Source: Candidatus Buchananbacteria bacterium CG10_big_fil_rev_8_21_14_0_10_42_9
GTDB lineage: Bacteria > Patescibacteriota > Patescibacteriia > Buchananbacterales > 21-14-0-10-42-9
Direction of reading: 5' to 3'
Length of the DNA: 50,555 bases
Assembly (NCBI GenBank): GCA_002773845.1
Contig: PEZZ01000035.1
Span: forward strand, 1 to 50,555
A model generated the notes under the pieces. That model saw only the letters and a program-made list of their open reading frames with translations. It had not been told where the DNA came from and searched no databases. Below, one piece after another: positions 32,760 through 40,599 of the stretch. The first letter of the stretch is position 1. Every line of letters begins with the position of its first letter. Both the position numbers and the translations under genes were made by a program.

Positions 32760-34351
32760 AATTATTATCGCTAAAAAACATTAACTGGAACCCAGAAACG
32801 GTAACTTTACTTTTACTTGGCTTGAGCTTTTTTGTTGGCATTTGGCACGGACTGCCACAGCTGACTATCATTGCGGATGAAAATTATTTTGTCGGTGGGG
32901 TGTTACGCGCGATGGAGAATAAAACAATTTTGCCGGCGCCCGACGATGTGCCATACGGCACGTTGACCTATTTTTTTAGTTATGTGGCAATTGCGTTTTA
33001 TTTGGTCATATTGTCACCATTTTTTGGGTTTAACTTAGATGCTTTGAAATCCTTTTTAATCCAATCGCCGGAATTTGTGTATATAATCCCGCGGGCGTTA
33101 AGCGCCATATTTGCAATGGGCTATTTATACTTTATTTATAAGTTGTTAAAGCGTGAAGTTGATGATCGGGGCGTGCGCACGGTATTTTTAATTTTGCTAT
33201 TTACCAACATGCTGACTGTTTTGATTTTGCATACGGGCAAGATGTGGGTTTTAAGCACACTTTTGGCTGTGATGTCGTTTTATTATTTGTACCAAACGAT
33301 TATGGCAAATGATGAAATCTCGGCCAAGCGGCACTCTTTAAAAAGTATTGTTTTAGGATTTTTGGCGGCCGCTAATTTCCCACTCAATGCAATTTTTTTA
33401 ATTAATATTCCAGTACTTTTGATTTGGTTTAGAAAAAATAAAAAGTTGTTGGGTAAATTGGTTTTATTCAGTTTAATTGGTTTAATAATTTACGCAGGGA
33501 TTACAGCGCTTAATTTTACGAGTGTCAAAAACCAAGTCATAAGTATTTTTACTAACTACAACCCGGTGCTAGATACTAATACGGCCCCTGAAGCTAGCGT
33601 ACTGCAATCATTTGGCGCACAGCTTACAAAGATCTTTGCTTTTTTCCCATTGTTATTGGCGATGCTGCCATTTGGCATTGCGCGCAGAGTAAAAAACAAA
33701 AAACTTTTGGTTATTTCACTTGTTTATTTTCTGACTTATTTTATAAGTATCAGCGTCGTTGCTAACTGGGCGACTGATTTATACTCATACACACGCTACT
33801 CATTCCCCTTAGTATTTTTTATATTTTTTATAATTTTAAGTTTTAATTATTCGTTTAGCAGATGGTTTTACGGAGTTGCCGCAATTTCAGTACTCTATTT
33901 TGTGTTTACGATTTATTATTTAGCCGCGCCAACAACTTATAACTTAGCTGAAATATACGTGGCCCAAAATCTAAACAAAGAAAACGCAGTCGTTGTTAAC
34001 GAAATTTGGACCTTACAACTGCCAAAAAACAAAGCGTCTTACGAGCTTAACCAAGAATATTTTTGCGCCAGTAAATGCCAAAACGTTATTGCCAATGATT
34101 TATATTCAGATATTAAGCCGTTAATTATTGATAAACATACCCAAGAGACTTTTGAGTTGCCGAAAGATAAAACAATTTATTATCTCAAAAATGAGCTCCA
34201 AGATGAGAAAAATTACAAATTGCTAGCGAGCTTTTCTAACGATGTCGGATTACATTTTGGCGTTGAGGGCCGGATGGCAAATTATTTTGATTGGGATTTA
34301 TTCCTGGCTAAGCATTTTGGGTCTAATATATACATTTATGAACAGTTATAA
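32756..34351 (+). CDS. GT-C membrane glycosyltransferase-like protein
   Basis: 531 residues with about 10 membrane helices over the first 400 and a soluble outer C-terminal domain of about 130 residues. The first outer loop has LTIIADENYFVGGVLRAM, whose acidic residues (Asp, Glu) sit where PMT/ArnT-type GT-C enzymes keep their catalytic Asp. Such enzymes use polyprenyl-phosphate sugars as donors, so the polyprenol-phosphate-mannose synthase-like gene at 49249 is a likely partner (inference). Start ATG 32756 overlaps the upstream stop as ATGA, with GAAGGAG before it. Confidence 0.78.
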   Translation: MKLLSLKNINWNPETVTLLLLGLSFFVGIWHGLPQLTIIADENYFVGGVLRAMENKTILPAPDDVPYGTLTYFFSYVAIAFYLVILSPFFGFNLDALKSFLIQSPEFVYIIPRALSAIFAMGYLYFIYKLLKREVDDRGVRTVFLILLFTNMLTVLILHTGKMWVLSTLLAVMSFYYLYQTIMANDEISAKRHSLKSIVLGFLAAANFPLNAIFLINIPVLLIWFRKNKKLLGKLVLFSLIGLIIYAGITALNFTSVKNQVISIFTNYNPVLDTNTAPEASVLQSFGAQLTKIFAFFPLLLAMLPFGIARRVKNKKLLVISLVYFLTYFISISVVANWATDLYSYTRYSFPLVFFIFFIILSFNYSFSRWFYGVAAISVLYFVFTIYYLAAPTTYNLAEIYVAQNLNKENAVVVNEIWTLQLPKNKASYELNQEYFCASKCQNVIANDLYSDIKPLIIDKHTQETFELPKDKTIYYLKNELQDEKNYKLLASFSNDVGLHFGVEGRMANYFDWDLFLAKHFGSNIYIYEQL

Positions 34352-34357
34352 AAATAA

Positions 34358-34445
34358 TTCCTCTCCCTTGATGGGAGAGGATAAAGATGAGGGTGAAAAT
34401 TTTTCTTTTTCTACCTCACCCAGCCCTCTCCTGCCAGGAGGGTGG
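34358..34445. repeat. CCTCTCC/GGTGAGG palindromic repeat (copy C)
   Basis: TTCCTCTCCC-TTGA-TGGGAGAGGA hairpin, GATGAGGGTGA pairing with CTCACCC, then CCCTCTCCTG-CCAGGAGGG. The last arm gives a CAGGAGGGTGG ribosome-binding-like sequence upstream of the next gene. Confidence 0.8.
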
Positions 34446-34459
34446 TTAAATGTTATCTT

Positions 34460-35509
34460 ATGAAGTTATTAATGGTTACTAGAAAAGTTGACAAAGGCGA
34501 TGCGTTGGCGGGGTTTAGTTATACGTGGGTTAAAAAAATCGCTCAGCATGTGAACGACCTAAAGGTAATTTGTTTAGAAAAGGGCAATACCGAGGGGTTG
34601 CCAGATAATGTTAAAATTTATTCTTTGGGCAAAGAAGGTAACAACTCACGTTTTGCCAGGTTTAAATTATGGAATAAATATTGTTTGAAGCATGTGTCAG
34701 AAGTTGACGGAATTTTTTGCCATCAAAATCCAGAATATACAATCGCCATGTGGCCATATGCGTTATTGCGGCGTAAGAAAATTATTTCTTGGTACACTCA
34801 TCGCGCGGTCACTTGGAAAACTAAGCTTATGGCTATGATGGCTGCTAAAGTGTTGACCGCTTCGGTTGATAGCTTTCGCATCAACACCGCCAAAAAGTTA
34901 GTTGTGGGCCATGGCATTGATTTAGACCGTTTTAAAACCTCAGACACTAAGCACGTTGACGAACGCTTTAATATTGTGACCGTTGGACGCATCTCGCCGA
35001 CTAAAGATTATGAAACGATGATCTTGGCGGTTAAGAAGTTAGTCCAGGAAAACGATTCCAATATTCATCTTTCTATTATAGGCGGGGTACCAATAGAGTC
35101 GCAACGAAGTTATTACGACGCTTTATTAAAAATTGTTGCCAACCACAATTTAAGAGATAATATTTCATTTAAGGGCTGGGTTCCAAACGAGAAAATTGTC
35201 GATGAATTGAAAAAATCTGATTTATTTATCAATTTATCAGGCACAGGCAGTTTAGATAAAGCCATTTTAGAAGCCATGGCCGCCCGTTGCCTGGTTTTGA
35301 CATCCAACGAAGCATTTAAGGATTTTTTACCAGTCACGTTAATGGTTGAAGCTAATAATCCTGAGGCGTTAGCCAGAAAGATATCAGAGCTTATGAGATT
35401 ACCAACCATAGAATTAGAAAATATATTAGACAGTATGTTCCAGGTGGTTTCAAGCCAACATAATTTAGATAACTTGGTAAAAAAGATTATTCAACAATTT
35501 GGGACATGA
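34460..35509 (+). CDS. GT4-like glycosyltransferase with altered E-x7-E motif
   Basis: 349-residue GT-B glycosyltransferase. It has IVTVGRISPTKDYETMI in the donor domain and NLSGTGSLDKAILEAM where the E-x7-E motif should be. The second Glu is kept but the first is replaced by Gly/Ser, so activity or donor choice may differ from its neighbours. ATG 34460 (MKLLMVTRKV) is preferred over the frame start at 34442. It overlaps the next gene by 4 bp (ATGA). Confidence 0.88.
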   Translation: MKLLMVTRKVDKGDALAGFSYTWVKKIAQHVNDLKVICLEKGNTEGLPDNVKIYSLGKEGNNSRFARFKLWNKYCLKHVSEVDGIFCHQNPEYTIAMWPYALLRRKKIISWYTHRAVTWKTKLMAMMAAKVLTASVDSFRINTAKKLVVGHGIDLDRFKTSDTKHVDERFNIVTVGRISPTKDYETMILAVKKLVQENDSNIHLSIIGGVPIESQRSYYDALLKIVANHNLRDNISFKGWVPNEKIVDELKKSDLFINLSGTGSLDKAILEAMAARCLVLTSNEAFKDFLPVTLMVEANNPEALARKISELMRLPTIELENILDSMFQVVSSQHNLDNLVKKIIQQFGT

Positions 35510-36780
35510 CAATTTGTGTTGTGGCATATAAATTTGGCACGGAAAAAGAGATTGGCGAGCATCTTGGTTCGTATCATTATTTTATTCAAAAGATGAGAGT
35601 CTTGGTAGAAAAAGGCCATAAAGTTTTCGTGGTCGCTCCTTGGTTATCATTTACAAAAAAAGGAAGTGAAAATATTGATGGAGTTAAAGTTATTCGATAC
35701 TACCCACCAATGTTAAACAAAGCCAAGGTATTTCCTGTTAATAGGATTATTCGATGGGTATATATAAAACAAACCCAAAGACAAGTTTTAAAATTAGACC
35801 AACAAGAAAATTTAGATGTAGTCTATGTTTGGCAGGCCAGAGAAACCGGATACGCCATATCTAAAATTAAGTCAAAACTCAAAGCCCCGTTTATATTTCG
35901 TCAAATTACTGCTTGGCACTGGCATTTTAATCGCCCAATTCAAGAAATTTTAGCGCATGATACGCTATTCAAGATAATGGCAAAATTGTCCCGGTCTTTG
36001 GCTAATCAATTTGGATTATTTTTGCTAGACCGCAAAACGCATAAGAAATATGCCGATGTAATTTACGAAAAGGCTGATAAAATTGTTTTCTTAAGCCAAG
36101 CCGCAATTGAAGAAGGCAAAAAGTTAGGACTTGATGAATCTAAAGCCGAAATTATTGGAGTCGCGATTGAAGAGGATGAATTTAAGCCCATGCATGACAA
36201 AAGGTCGTTGAGGCAAAAGCTAGGCCTAGACGATAAATTAACGATTTTATTCGTTGGGCGTGTTAACTTCGCTGAAAAAGGCGTAGGTATTTTGCTTGAA
36301 GCATCGACTCAGGCTAGGAAAAAAATAAATGATTTTCAACTAATTTTAATCGGCGGCGGAGAGGACGACAAGATGAAATCAGAGATTGATAAGCTTAGTA
36401 TTATGGAGATAGCCAAGCCTATAGGTAAAAAATCTTTTAGTGAATTAGTAGAATACATAAATGCGGCTGATGCGGTGGTGGTGCCTTCAATTTGGATGGA
36501 AGCTTTTGGTATGATAACGATTGAAGCGATGAGTTGCGGGGTGCCTGTCATTACGTCTGATGCCGGAGCGAGTCCCGAAATTAACATTAACGATGAAACC
36601 GGATTTGTAGTGCCAAAAAATAATGCCGAAGCATTGAGCCAAGCCATTGTTAAAATGTTAAAAGATAAACCAATGAGAGAAAAATTTGGCAAACAGGCGC
36701 GCGAACGAGTATTACAAAATTATACTTACGAAGTTTTAGTTAATAAATTTTTAAATATAGTACAACATACTAGACAGTAA
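35506..36780 (+). CDS. GT4 family glycosyltransferase
   Basis: 424-residue GT-B glycosyltransferase, the longest in the cluster. N-terminal acceptor domain with an extended helical insert (about 120-190, rich in aromatic and basic residues). The donor domain shows LFVGRVNFAEKGVGILLEA and E-x7-E as MEAFGMITIEAM, then GVPVITSDAGASPEIN. ATGA overlap with the upstream gene. A mobile-element-like insert follows 8 nt later. Confidence 0.93.
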   Translation: MTICVVAYKFGTEKEIGEHLGSYHYFIQKMRVLVEKGHKVFVVAPWLSFTKKGSENIDGVKVIRYYPPMLNKAKVFPVNRIIRWVYIKQTQRQVLKLDQQENLDVVYVWQARETGYAISKIKSKLKAPFIFRQITAWHWHFNRPIQEILAHDTLFKIMAKLSRSLANQFGLFLLDRKTHKKYADVIYEKADKIVFLSQAAIEEGKKLGLDESKAEIIGVAIEEDEFKPMHDKRSLRQKLGLDDKLTILFVGRVNFAEKGVGILLEASTQARKKINDFQLILIGGGEDDKMKSEIDKLSIMEIAKPIGKKSFSELVEYINAADAVVVPSIWMEAFGMITIEAMSCGVPVITSDAGASPEININDETGFVVPKNNAEALSQAIVKMLKDKPMREKFGKQARERVLQNYTYEVLVNKFLNIVQHTRQ

Positions 36781-36788
36781 ATAAAATT

Positions 36789-37140
36789 GTCATCGCGAGG
36801 AGCGCTAGCGACGTGGCGATCTCTCGTTATGAAAAAATATTACATATATCTATTAACAAATAAAGTGCATACAGTTCTGTATACTGGAGTTACCAGCAAT
36901 CTAGCAAATAGGGTGTGTCAACATAAAGAAAAAGTCGTTGAAGGCTTTACTAAGAGATATAATGTCGATAAATTGGTTTATTATGAGGAGTATGATAATG
37001 TTCAAGATGCTTTAAGTAGAGAAAAGCAGATAAAAAATTATAGCAGAAAAAGAAAAGAAATTCTTATTAATAGCGTAAATAATCGATGGGAGGATTTAAG
37101 CTATCGATTGTAGAGATTGCGACGCTTCGCTCGCAATGAC
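36789..37140 (+). mobile_element. GIY-YIG element with GTCAT/ATGAC inverted ends
   Basis: A 352-bp unit. The left end is GTCATCGCGAGGAGCGCTAG and the right end is CGACGCTTCGCTCGCAATGAC, which are imperfect inverted repeats of each other. It encloses one gene, a GIY-YIG nuclease, and sits between two glycan genes. The ends match the gene-less element at 646-751. I infer an autonomous palindromic element whose nuclease may act on copies of the repeat, by analogy with REP elements and their RAYT enzymes. Mobility is not shown by this window. Confidence 0.6.
36829..37113 (+). CDS. GIY-YIG nuclease domain protein (YhbQ/UvrC-like)
   Basis: 94 residues, a single GIY-YIG domain. The two motif halves are YYIYLLTN and LYTGVTSNLANRVCQHK, so the second triplet reads YTG instead of YIG. 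The catalytic Arg (in ANRVCQHK) and a downstream Glu (LVYYEEY) are present, followed by SREKQIKNYSRKRKEILI, typical of the small stand-alone group. ATG 36829; the upstream in-frame part lies in the left repeat. It interrupts a run of glycosyl genes and is flanked by inverted repeats. Confidence 0.9.
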   Translation: MKKYYIYLLTNKVHTVLYTGVTSNLANRVCQHKEKVVEGFTKRYNVDKLVYYEEYDNVQDALSREKQIKNYSRKRKEILINSVNNRWEDLSYRL

Positions 37141-37146
37141 AGTAAC

Positions 37147-38115
37147 ATGATAAAAAAAGTTTTAATTACCGGTGTTAACGGTTTTGTTGGCACTCATTTG
37201 GTCAAGTATCTAGCCCAAGAGCATCCTGGAGTGGAAATTTTTGGTCTGGTTTTAAAAGATGTTAACGATGTCATAAAAAAATTGAGTGTTAATATTTTGC
37301 AATGCAATATTTTAGACAAAGACAGATTAAAAACTATTATTAGTGAAATTAGACCGGATGCTATTTTTCATCTGGCGGCTCAAAGTTATGTCAGTACATC
37401 TTGGGAAAATCCGGAAAAAACTCTGGAGACTAATATTATTGGGCAATCTAATTTACTGGAAGCTATTCGGGCAATTAAAGATGATGCCTTTGGTCCAGTT
37501 GTTCTGATTGCCGGTTCTTGCGAAGAGTACGGCACAATCGCCGAAGATGAAAATCCAGTGAGTGAAAATAACCCTCTCAGGCCGCTTTCGCCTTACGCGA
37601 TATCCAAAGTTGCTCAGGATTTTATGGGCTATCAATATTATACAAATTACGGATTAAAAATAATACGCATCCGGGCTTTCCAGCATACCGGACCCGGCCG
37701 CCCACCAGTGTTTGGCATTTCAAATTTTGCTAAGCAAGTAGCCGAAATTGAGGCAGGTAAAAAAGAACCAGAAATAAGAGTACGTGATGACAGCGCGGTG
37801 CGAGATTTTAGCGATGTGCGTGACGTGGTGAGAGCATATTGGCTAGCGGTCAATCAATGCCAGCCGGGCCATGTCTATAACGTTTGTTCGGGCAAAGGCA
37901 CTTCTATCAAAGATATTTTAGAAAAATTGATTTCAATTTCTAAAGTTAAAGATATAAAAATCGTTAGAGATGAAAAAGACAGACGCCCGACAGACGGCGG
38001 AGTGATGATAGGGGATAATGGTAAGTTTATTGCAGCAACGCGCTGGAGACCGGAAATTGATTTTTTAGACGAGACAGTACCTTCTATTTTAGATTATTGG
38101 CGCAAGCAAATGTAA
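37147..38115 (+). CDS. rmd: GDP-6-deoxy-D-mannose reductase (RMD-like SDR)
   Basis: A 322-residue extended SDR that reduces GDP-4-keto-6-deoxy-D-mannose to GDP-D-rhamnose. It has the NAD(P) motif TGVNGFVGTHL, HLAAQSYVSTSWENP, catalytic Ser in AGSCEEYG, and Tyr/Lys in SPYAISKVAQDFMGYQYY. It also has FQHTGPGRPPVFGISNFAKQ and VRDFSDVRDVVRAYW, a combination strongly typical of RMD. The substrate would come from the GMD encoded at 47317. ATG 37147 is chosen; the 10 codons upstream (RRFARND) are the right end of the GIY-YIG element read in frame. Confidence 0.88.
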   Translation: MIKKVLITGVNGFVGTHLVKYLAQEHPGVEIFGLVLKDVNDVIKKLSVNILQCNILDKDRLKTIISEIRPDAIFHLAAQSYVSTSWENPEKTLETNIIGQSNLLEAIRAIKDDAFGPVVLIAGSCEEYGTIAEDENPVSENNPLRPLSPYAISKVAQDFMGYQYYTNYGLKIIRIRAFQHTGPGRPPVFGISNFAKQVAEIEAGKKEPEIRVRDDSAVRDFSDVRDVVRAYWLAVNQCQPGHVYNVCSGKGTSIKDILEKLISISKVKDIKIVRDEKDRRPTDGGVMIGDNGKFIAATRWRPEIDFLDETVPSILDYWRKQM

Positions 38116-38116
38116 T

Positions 38117-39160
38117 ATGACAGTTTGTTACTTTGGCATTTTTGATCCTGATTATCCGCGCAATAGAATTTTATTAGACGGCTTAAAACAAAACGGCGTG
38201 GAAATAATAATGTGTAATTCACGGGCAAAAGGTTTTAAAAAGTATTCGGAATTAATTAATCGGCATAAAGAAATAAAGGATCAGTACGATGTTATGGTGG
38301 TTGGGTATATGGGGCATTTAATTATGCCGTTAGCCAAAGTGTTATCCCGTAAGCCCATTATTTTTGATGCTTTTTTATCGCTTTATAATACAATGGTTTA
38401 TGATCGCCAAGTATGCAGTCCAAAATCGCCAAAAGCATGGTATTATTATGTATTAGATTGGTTGGCATGCCGATTGGCAGATCATGTTGTAATTGATACG
38501 CAAGCGCATATTGATTATTTTGTTAAAACGTTTAAGGCTAAGCCGAAAAGGTTTTCCCGAATATGGATTGGGGCGCACGATAAATTTTATTATTCTGGCA
38601 AAAAGTCATCCGGTAGGTTTAAGGTTTTATGGTGGGGCTGGATGACGCCGCTACACGGGATAGAAACAATGCTCGGAGCAGCCAAAAAGCTTCAGGATAA
38701 AGGTGTGCAATTTGTATTTGTGGGCGGCGGCAAGAAAATGAAAGATGGGAAAAAGTTGCAGCAGGTGCAAAATATTTCTAATGTTGAATGGCATGAGCCA
38801 GCCCAAGGCGATGAATTATTAAAATATATTCATGATGCTGATGTTTGCTTGGGGTTATTTGGCAAGTCATCTAAAGTGCAATTAGTTATACCGAATAAAA
38901 TTTACGAGGCATTTGCCTGCCAAAAGTCGGTGGTGACGGCGCGAAGCCTGGCGGCAGATGAAATTTTAAAAGATGGTGTGCATTGCTTATTTTGCGAGGT
39001 TGATGATGGGACAGATTTGGCAGATAAAATAATGATGTTAAAAAACGATAAGCAGTTATTGGAAAAAATAGCGCAAAATGGTAAAGAATTATATGAACAA
39101 GAATTTAATCCCAACGCATTAGGTAACCAGTTTAAACATATTATAGAAAATTATGTCTAA
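38117..39160 (+). CDS. GT4-like glycosyltransferase
   Basis: 347-residue GT-B type glycosyltransferase. It begins CYFGIFDPDYPRNRILLDGL. The donor side has VLWWGWMTPLHGIETML, then VQLVIPNKIYEAFACQKSVV. This P-x-K-x-x-E-A pattern replaces the usual E-x7-E, as in a subgroup also represented at 40600. One base separates it from the RMD gene, and it overlaps the zinc-ribbon gene by 8 bp. Candidate rhamnosyltransferase by position only. Confidence 0.85.
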   Translation: MTVCYFGIFDPDYPRNRILLDGLKQNGVEIIMCNSRAKGFKKYSELINRHKEIKDQYDVMVVGYMGHLIMPLAKVLSRKPIIFDAFLSLYNTMVYDRQVCSPKSPKAWYYYVLDWLACRLADHVVIDTQAHIDYFVKTFKAKPKRFSRIWIGAHDKFYYSGKKSSGRFKVLWWGWMTPLHGIETMLGAAKKLQDKGVQFVFVGGGKKMKDGKKLQQVQNISNVEWHEPAQGDELLKYIHDADVCLGLFGKSSKVQLVIPNKIYEAFACQKSVVTARSLAADEILKDGVHCLFCEVDDGTDLADKIMMLKNDKQLLEKIAQNGKELYEQEFNPNALGNQFKHIIENYV

Positions 39161-39359
39161 TTGTAATGAGCATCAGTGGGAGCCCTGGGATAGTGACAAG
39201 GGCATTATCTATTGCCGTAAGTGTAATGCCAGGACTACTCAGTATGAACTTTCATATAGGACTGGGCAAGATCGCAAAACTAATATAATAATTGTTATTG
39301 GTTTAGCGACTTTATTAGTAGCTACCTTATCTATAGTTATCCAATTATTTTATGAGTAA
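39153..39359 (+). CDS. Small zinc-ribbon-like membrane protein
   Basis: 68 residues. The N-terminal half has Cys4-x2-His7 and, later, YCRKCNA (Cys-x2-Cys), a possible zinc knuckle. The C-terminal half is one membrane helix (about 45-64) ending in FYE. No family recognised. It overlaps the upstream glycosyltransferase by 8 bp, so it is probably translated with it. The cytoplasmic zinc knuckle plus membrane helix could tether or regulate a glycosyltransferase (inference). Confidence 0.65.
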   Translation: MSNCNEHQWEPWDSDKGIIYCRKCNARTTQYELSYRTGQDRKTNIIIVIGLATLLVATLSIVIQLFYE

Positions 39360-39393
39360 TATATCGAGTATATGCGAGGCGCATGAATCAACG

Positions 39394-39506
39394 TTCCCTC
39401 TCCCTTGGGGAGAGGGGCAGGGTGAGGTAGGGAAATCCCTCTGTCAAGGGGGATATAGGGGGTTAACAAAACCCCTCCACTCTTCCCTTAACAGGGGAGG
39501 ATTACC
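39394..39506. repeat. CCTCTCC/GGTGAGG palindromic repeat (copy D)
   Basis: TTCCCTCTCCC-TTGG-GGAGAGGGGCAGGGTGAGG, nearly identical to copy A. It runs into CCCTCTGTCAAGGGGGATATAGGGGGTT, shared with copy B, and ends CCCTTAACAGGGGAGG, also shared with copy B. The false frame 39352-39552 is its translation. The gap from 39360 to 39548 holds nothing else. Confidence 0.8.
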
Positions 39507-39548
39507 CAATTCCGGGAAAGGGTCTATAGAAATAACTCTTAAATTAAT

Positions 39549-40544
39549 ATGAGCAAAATAATTGTCACCGGTGGAGCGGGGTTTATCGGGTCACATGTTG
39601 TGGACGCATTAATTGAGCGTGGTCACGAAGTTGTGGCTTTGGATGATTTAAGCGGTGGGTTTAAAGAGAATGTGAATCCTAAAGCCGAATTTGTTGAGGG
39701 CAGCGTTAATGATGAGGAATTAATCAATAGATTATTTAATGAGCACAAGTTTGAATACGTTTTTCATTTAGCGGCTTACGCGGCCGAAGGCTTGAGTCAT
39801 TTTATTCGTAAGTTCAATTACAATAACAATGTGTTGGGCAGTATTAATTTGATAAACGCTTCGGTGAATCACAATGTCAAATGTTTTGTGTTTACTTCCT
39901 CAATCGCAGTGTACGGCGCCGGGCAATCGCCGATGACCGAGGATATGAAGCCAGAACCAGAAGACCCGTACGGCATTGCCAAATATGCCGTGGAATTAGA
40001 TTTGCAAAACGCGAAGCGGATGTTTGATTTAAATCATGTGATTTTTCGGCCCCATAATGTGTATGGTGAAAGGCAAAATATTGGTGATAGATATCGTAAT
40101 GTGATCGGAATTTTTATGAACCAAGCCATGCGAGGAGAACCGTTTACAATTTTTGGAGACGGTGAACAACAGCGGGCGTTTAGCTATATTGGCGACGTAG
40201 CACCCGTAATTGCCGATGCGGCATTTAATGAAAAAGCGTATAACCAAATTTTTAATGTCGGCGCTGATGAGCCATTTACTGTAAATCATCTGGCTAATTT
40301 AGTATCCAAAGAGTTTGGCATTAATGCGCCGAACATCACTTACTTGCCGGAACGCAATGAAGTGAAGGTTGCTTTTTCCGACCATTCAAAAATGAATAAT
40401 GTGCTAAGGTTTAAAGCGCAGACTAGTTTTGAAGAGGGGATTAAAAGAATGGCGTCATGGGCAAAAGAAGTTGGCGCCAAACAGAGTAAGAGGTTTGACA
40501 ACATTGAGATACTTAAAAATTTACCGCCATTGTGGAAAGAATGA
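39549..40544 (+). CDS. NAD-dependent sugar epimerase/dehydratase (GalE-like SDR)
   Basis: A 331-residue extended SDR acting on a nucleotide sugar. It shows TGGAGFIGSHVVDALIERGH, HLAAYAAEGL, catalytic Ser in TSSIAVYG and Tyr/Lys in YGIAK. It then has RPHNVYGERQNIGDRYRNVI and FGDGEQQRAFSYIGDVAP, which point to the GalE/WbpP-like epimerase group. The C-terminal extension with LKNLPPLWKE is unusual for GalE. Exact substrate unknown. Start ATG 39549 follows the repeat by about 40 nt. Confidence 0.88.
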   Translation: MSKIIVTGGAGFIGSHVVDALIERGHEVVALDDLSGGFKENVNPKAEFVEGSVNDEELINRLFNEHKFEYVFHLAAYAAEGLSHFIRKFNYNNNVLGSINLINASVNHNVKCFVFTSSIAVYGAGQSPMTEDMKPEPEDPYGIAKYAVELDLQNAKRMFDLNHVIFRPHNVYGERQNIGDRYRNVIGIFMNQAMRGEPFTIFGDGEQQRAFSYIGDVAPVIADAAFNEKAYNQIFNVGADEPFTVNHLANLVSKEFGINAPNITYLPERNEVKVAFSDHSKMNNVLRFKAQTSFEEGIKRMASWAKEVGAKQSKRFDNIEILKNLPPLWKE

Positions 40545-40550
40545 AATAAT

Positions 40551-40588
40551 CACCCTCACCTTATTCCTCTCCCATCAAGGGAGAGGAA
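40551..40588. repeat. CCTCTCC/GGTGAGG palindromic repeat, half copy (E)
   Basis: CACCCTCACC followed by TTCCTCTCCC-ATCA-AGGGAGAGGAA; inverted relative to copies A and C. It supplies GGGAGAGG 12 nt before the next start (ATG 40600). Confidence 0.75.
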
Positions 40589-40599
40589 ATACTACTTTC

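Noticed and set aside
39352-39552. 66-codon frame after the zinc-knuckle gene
   Set aside because: Most of it is repeat copy D read in frame.
30085-40588. CRISPR array suggested by repeated sequence in the cluster
   Set aside because: Copies are kilobases apart, palindromic and not separated by uniform spacers; no cas gene is present.
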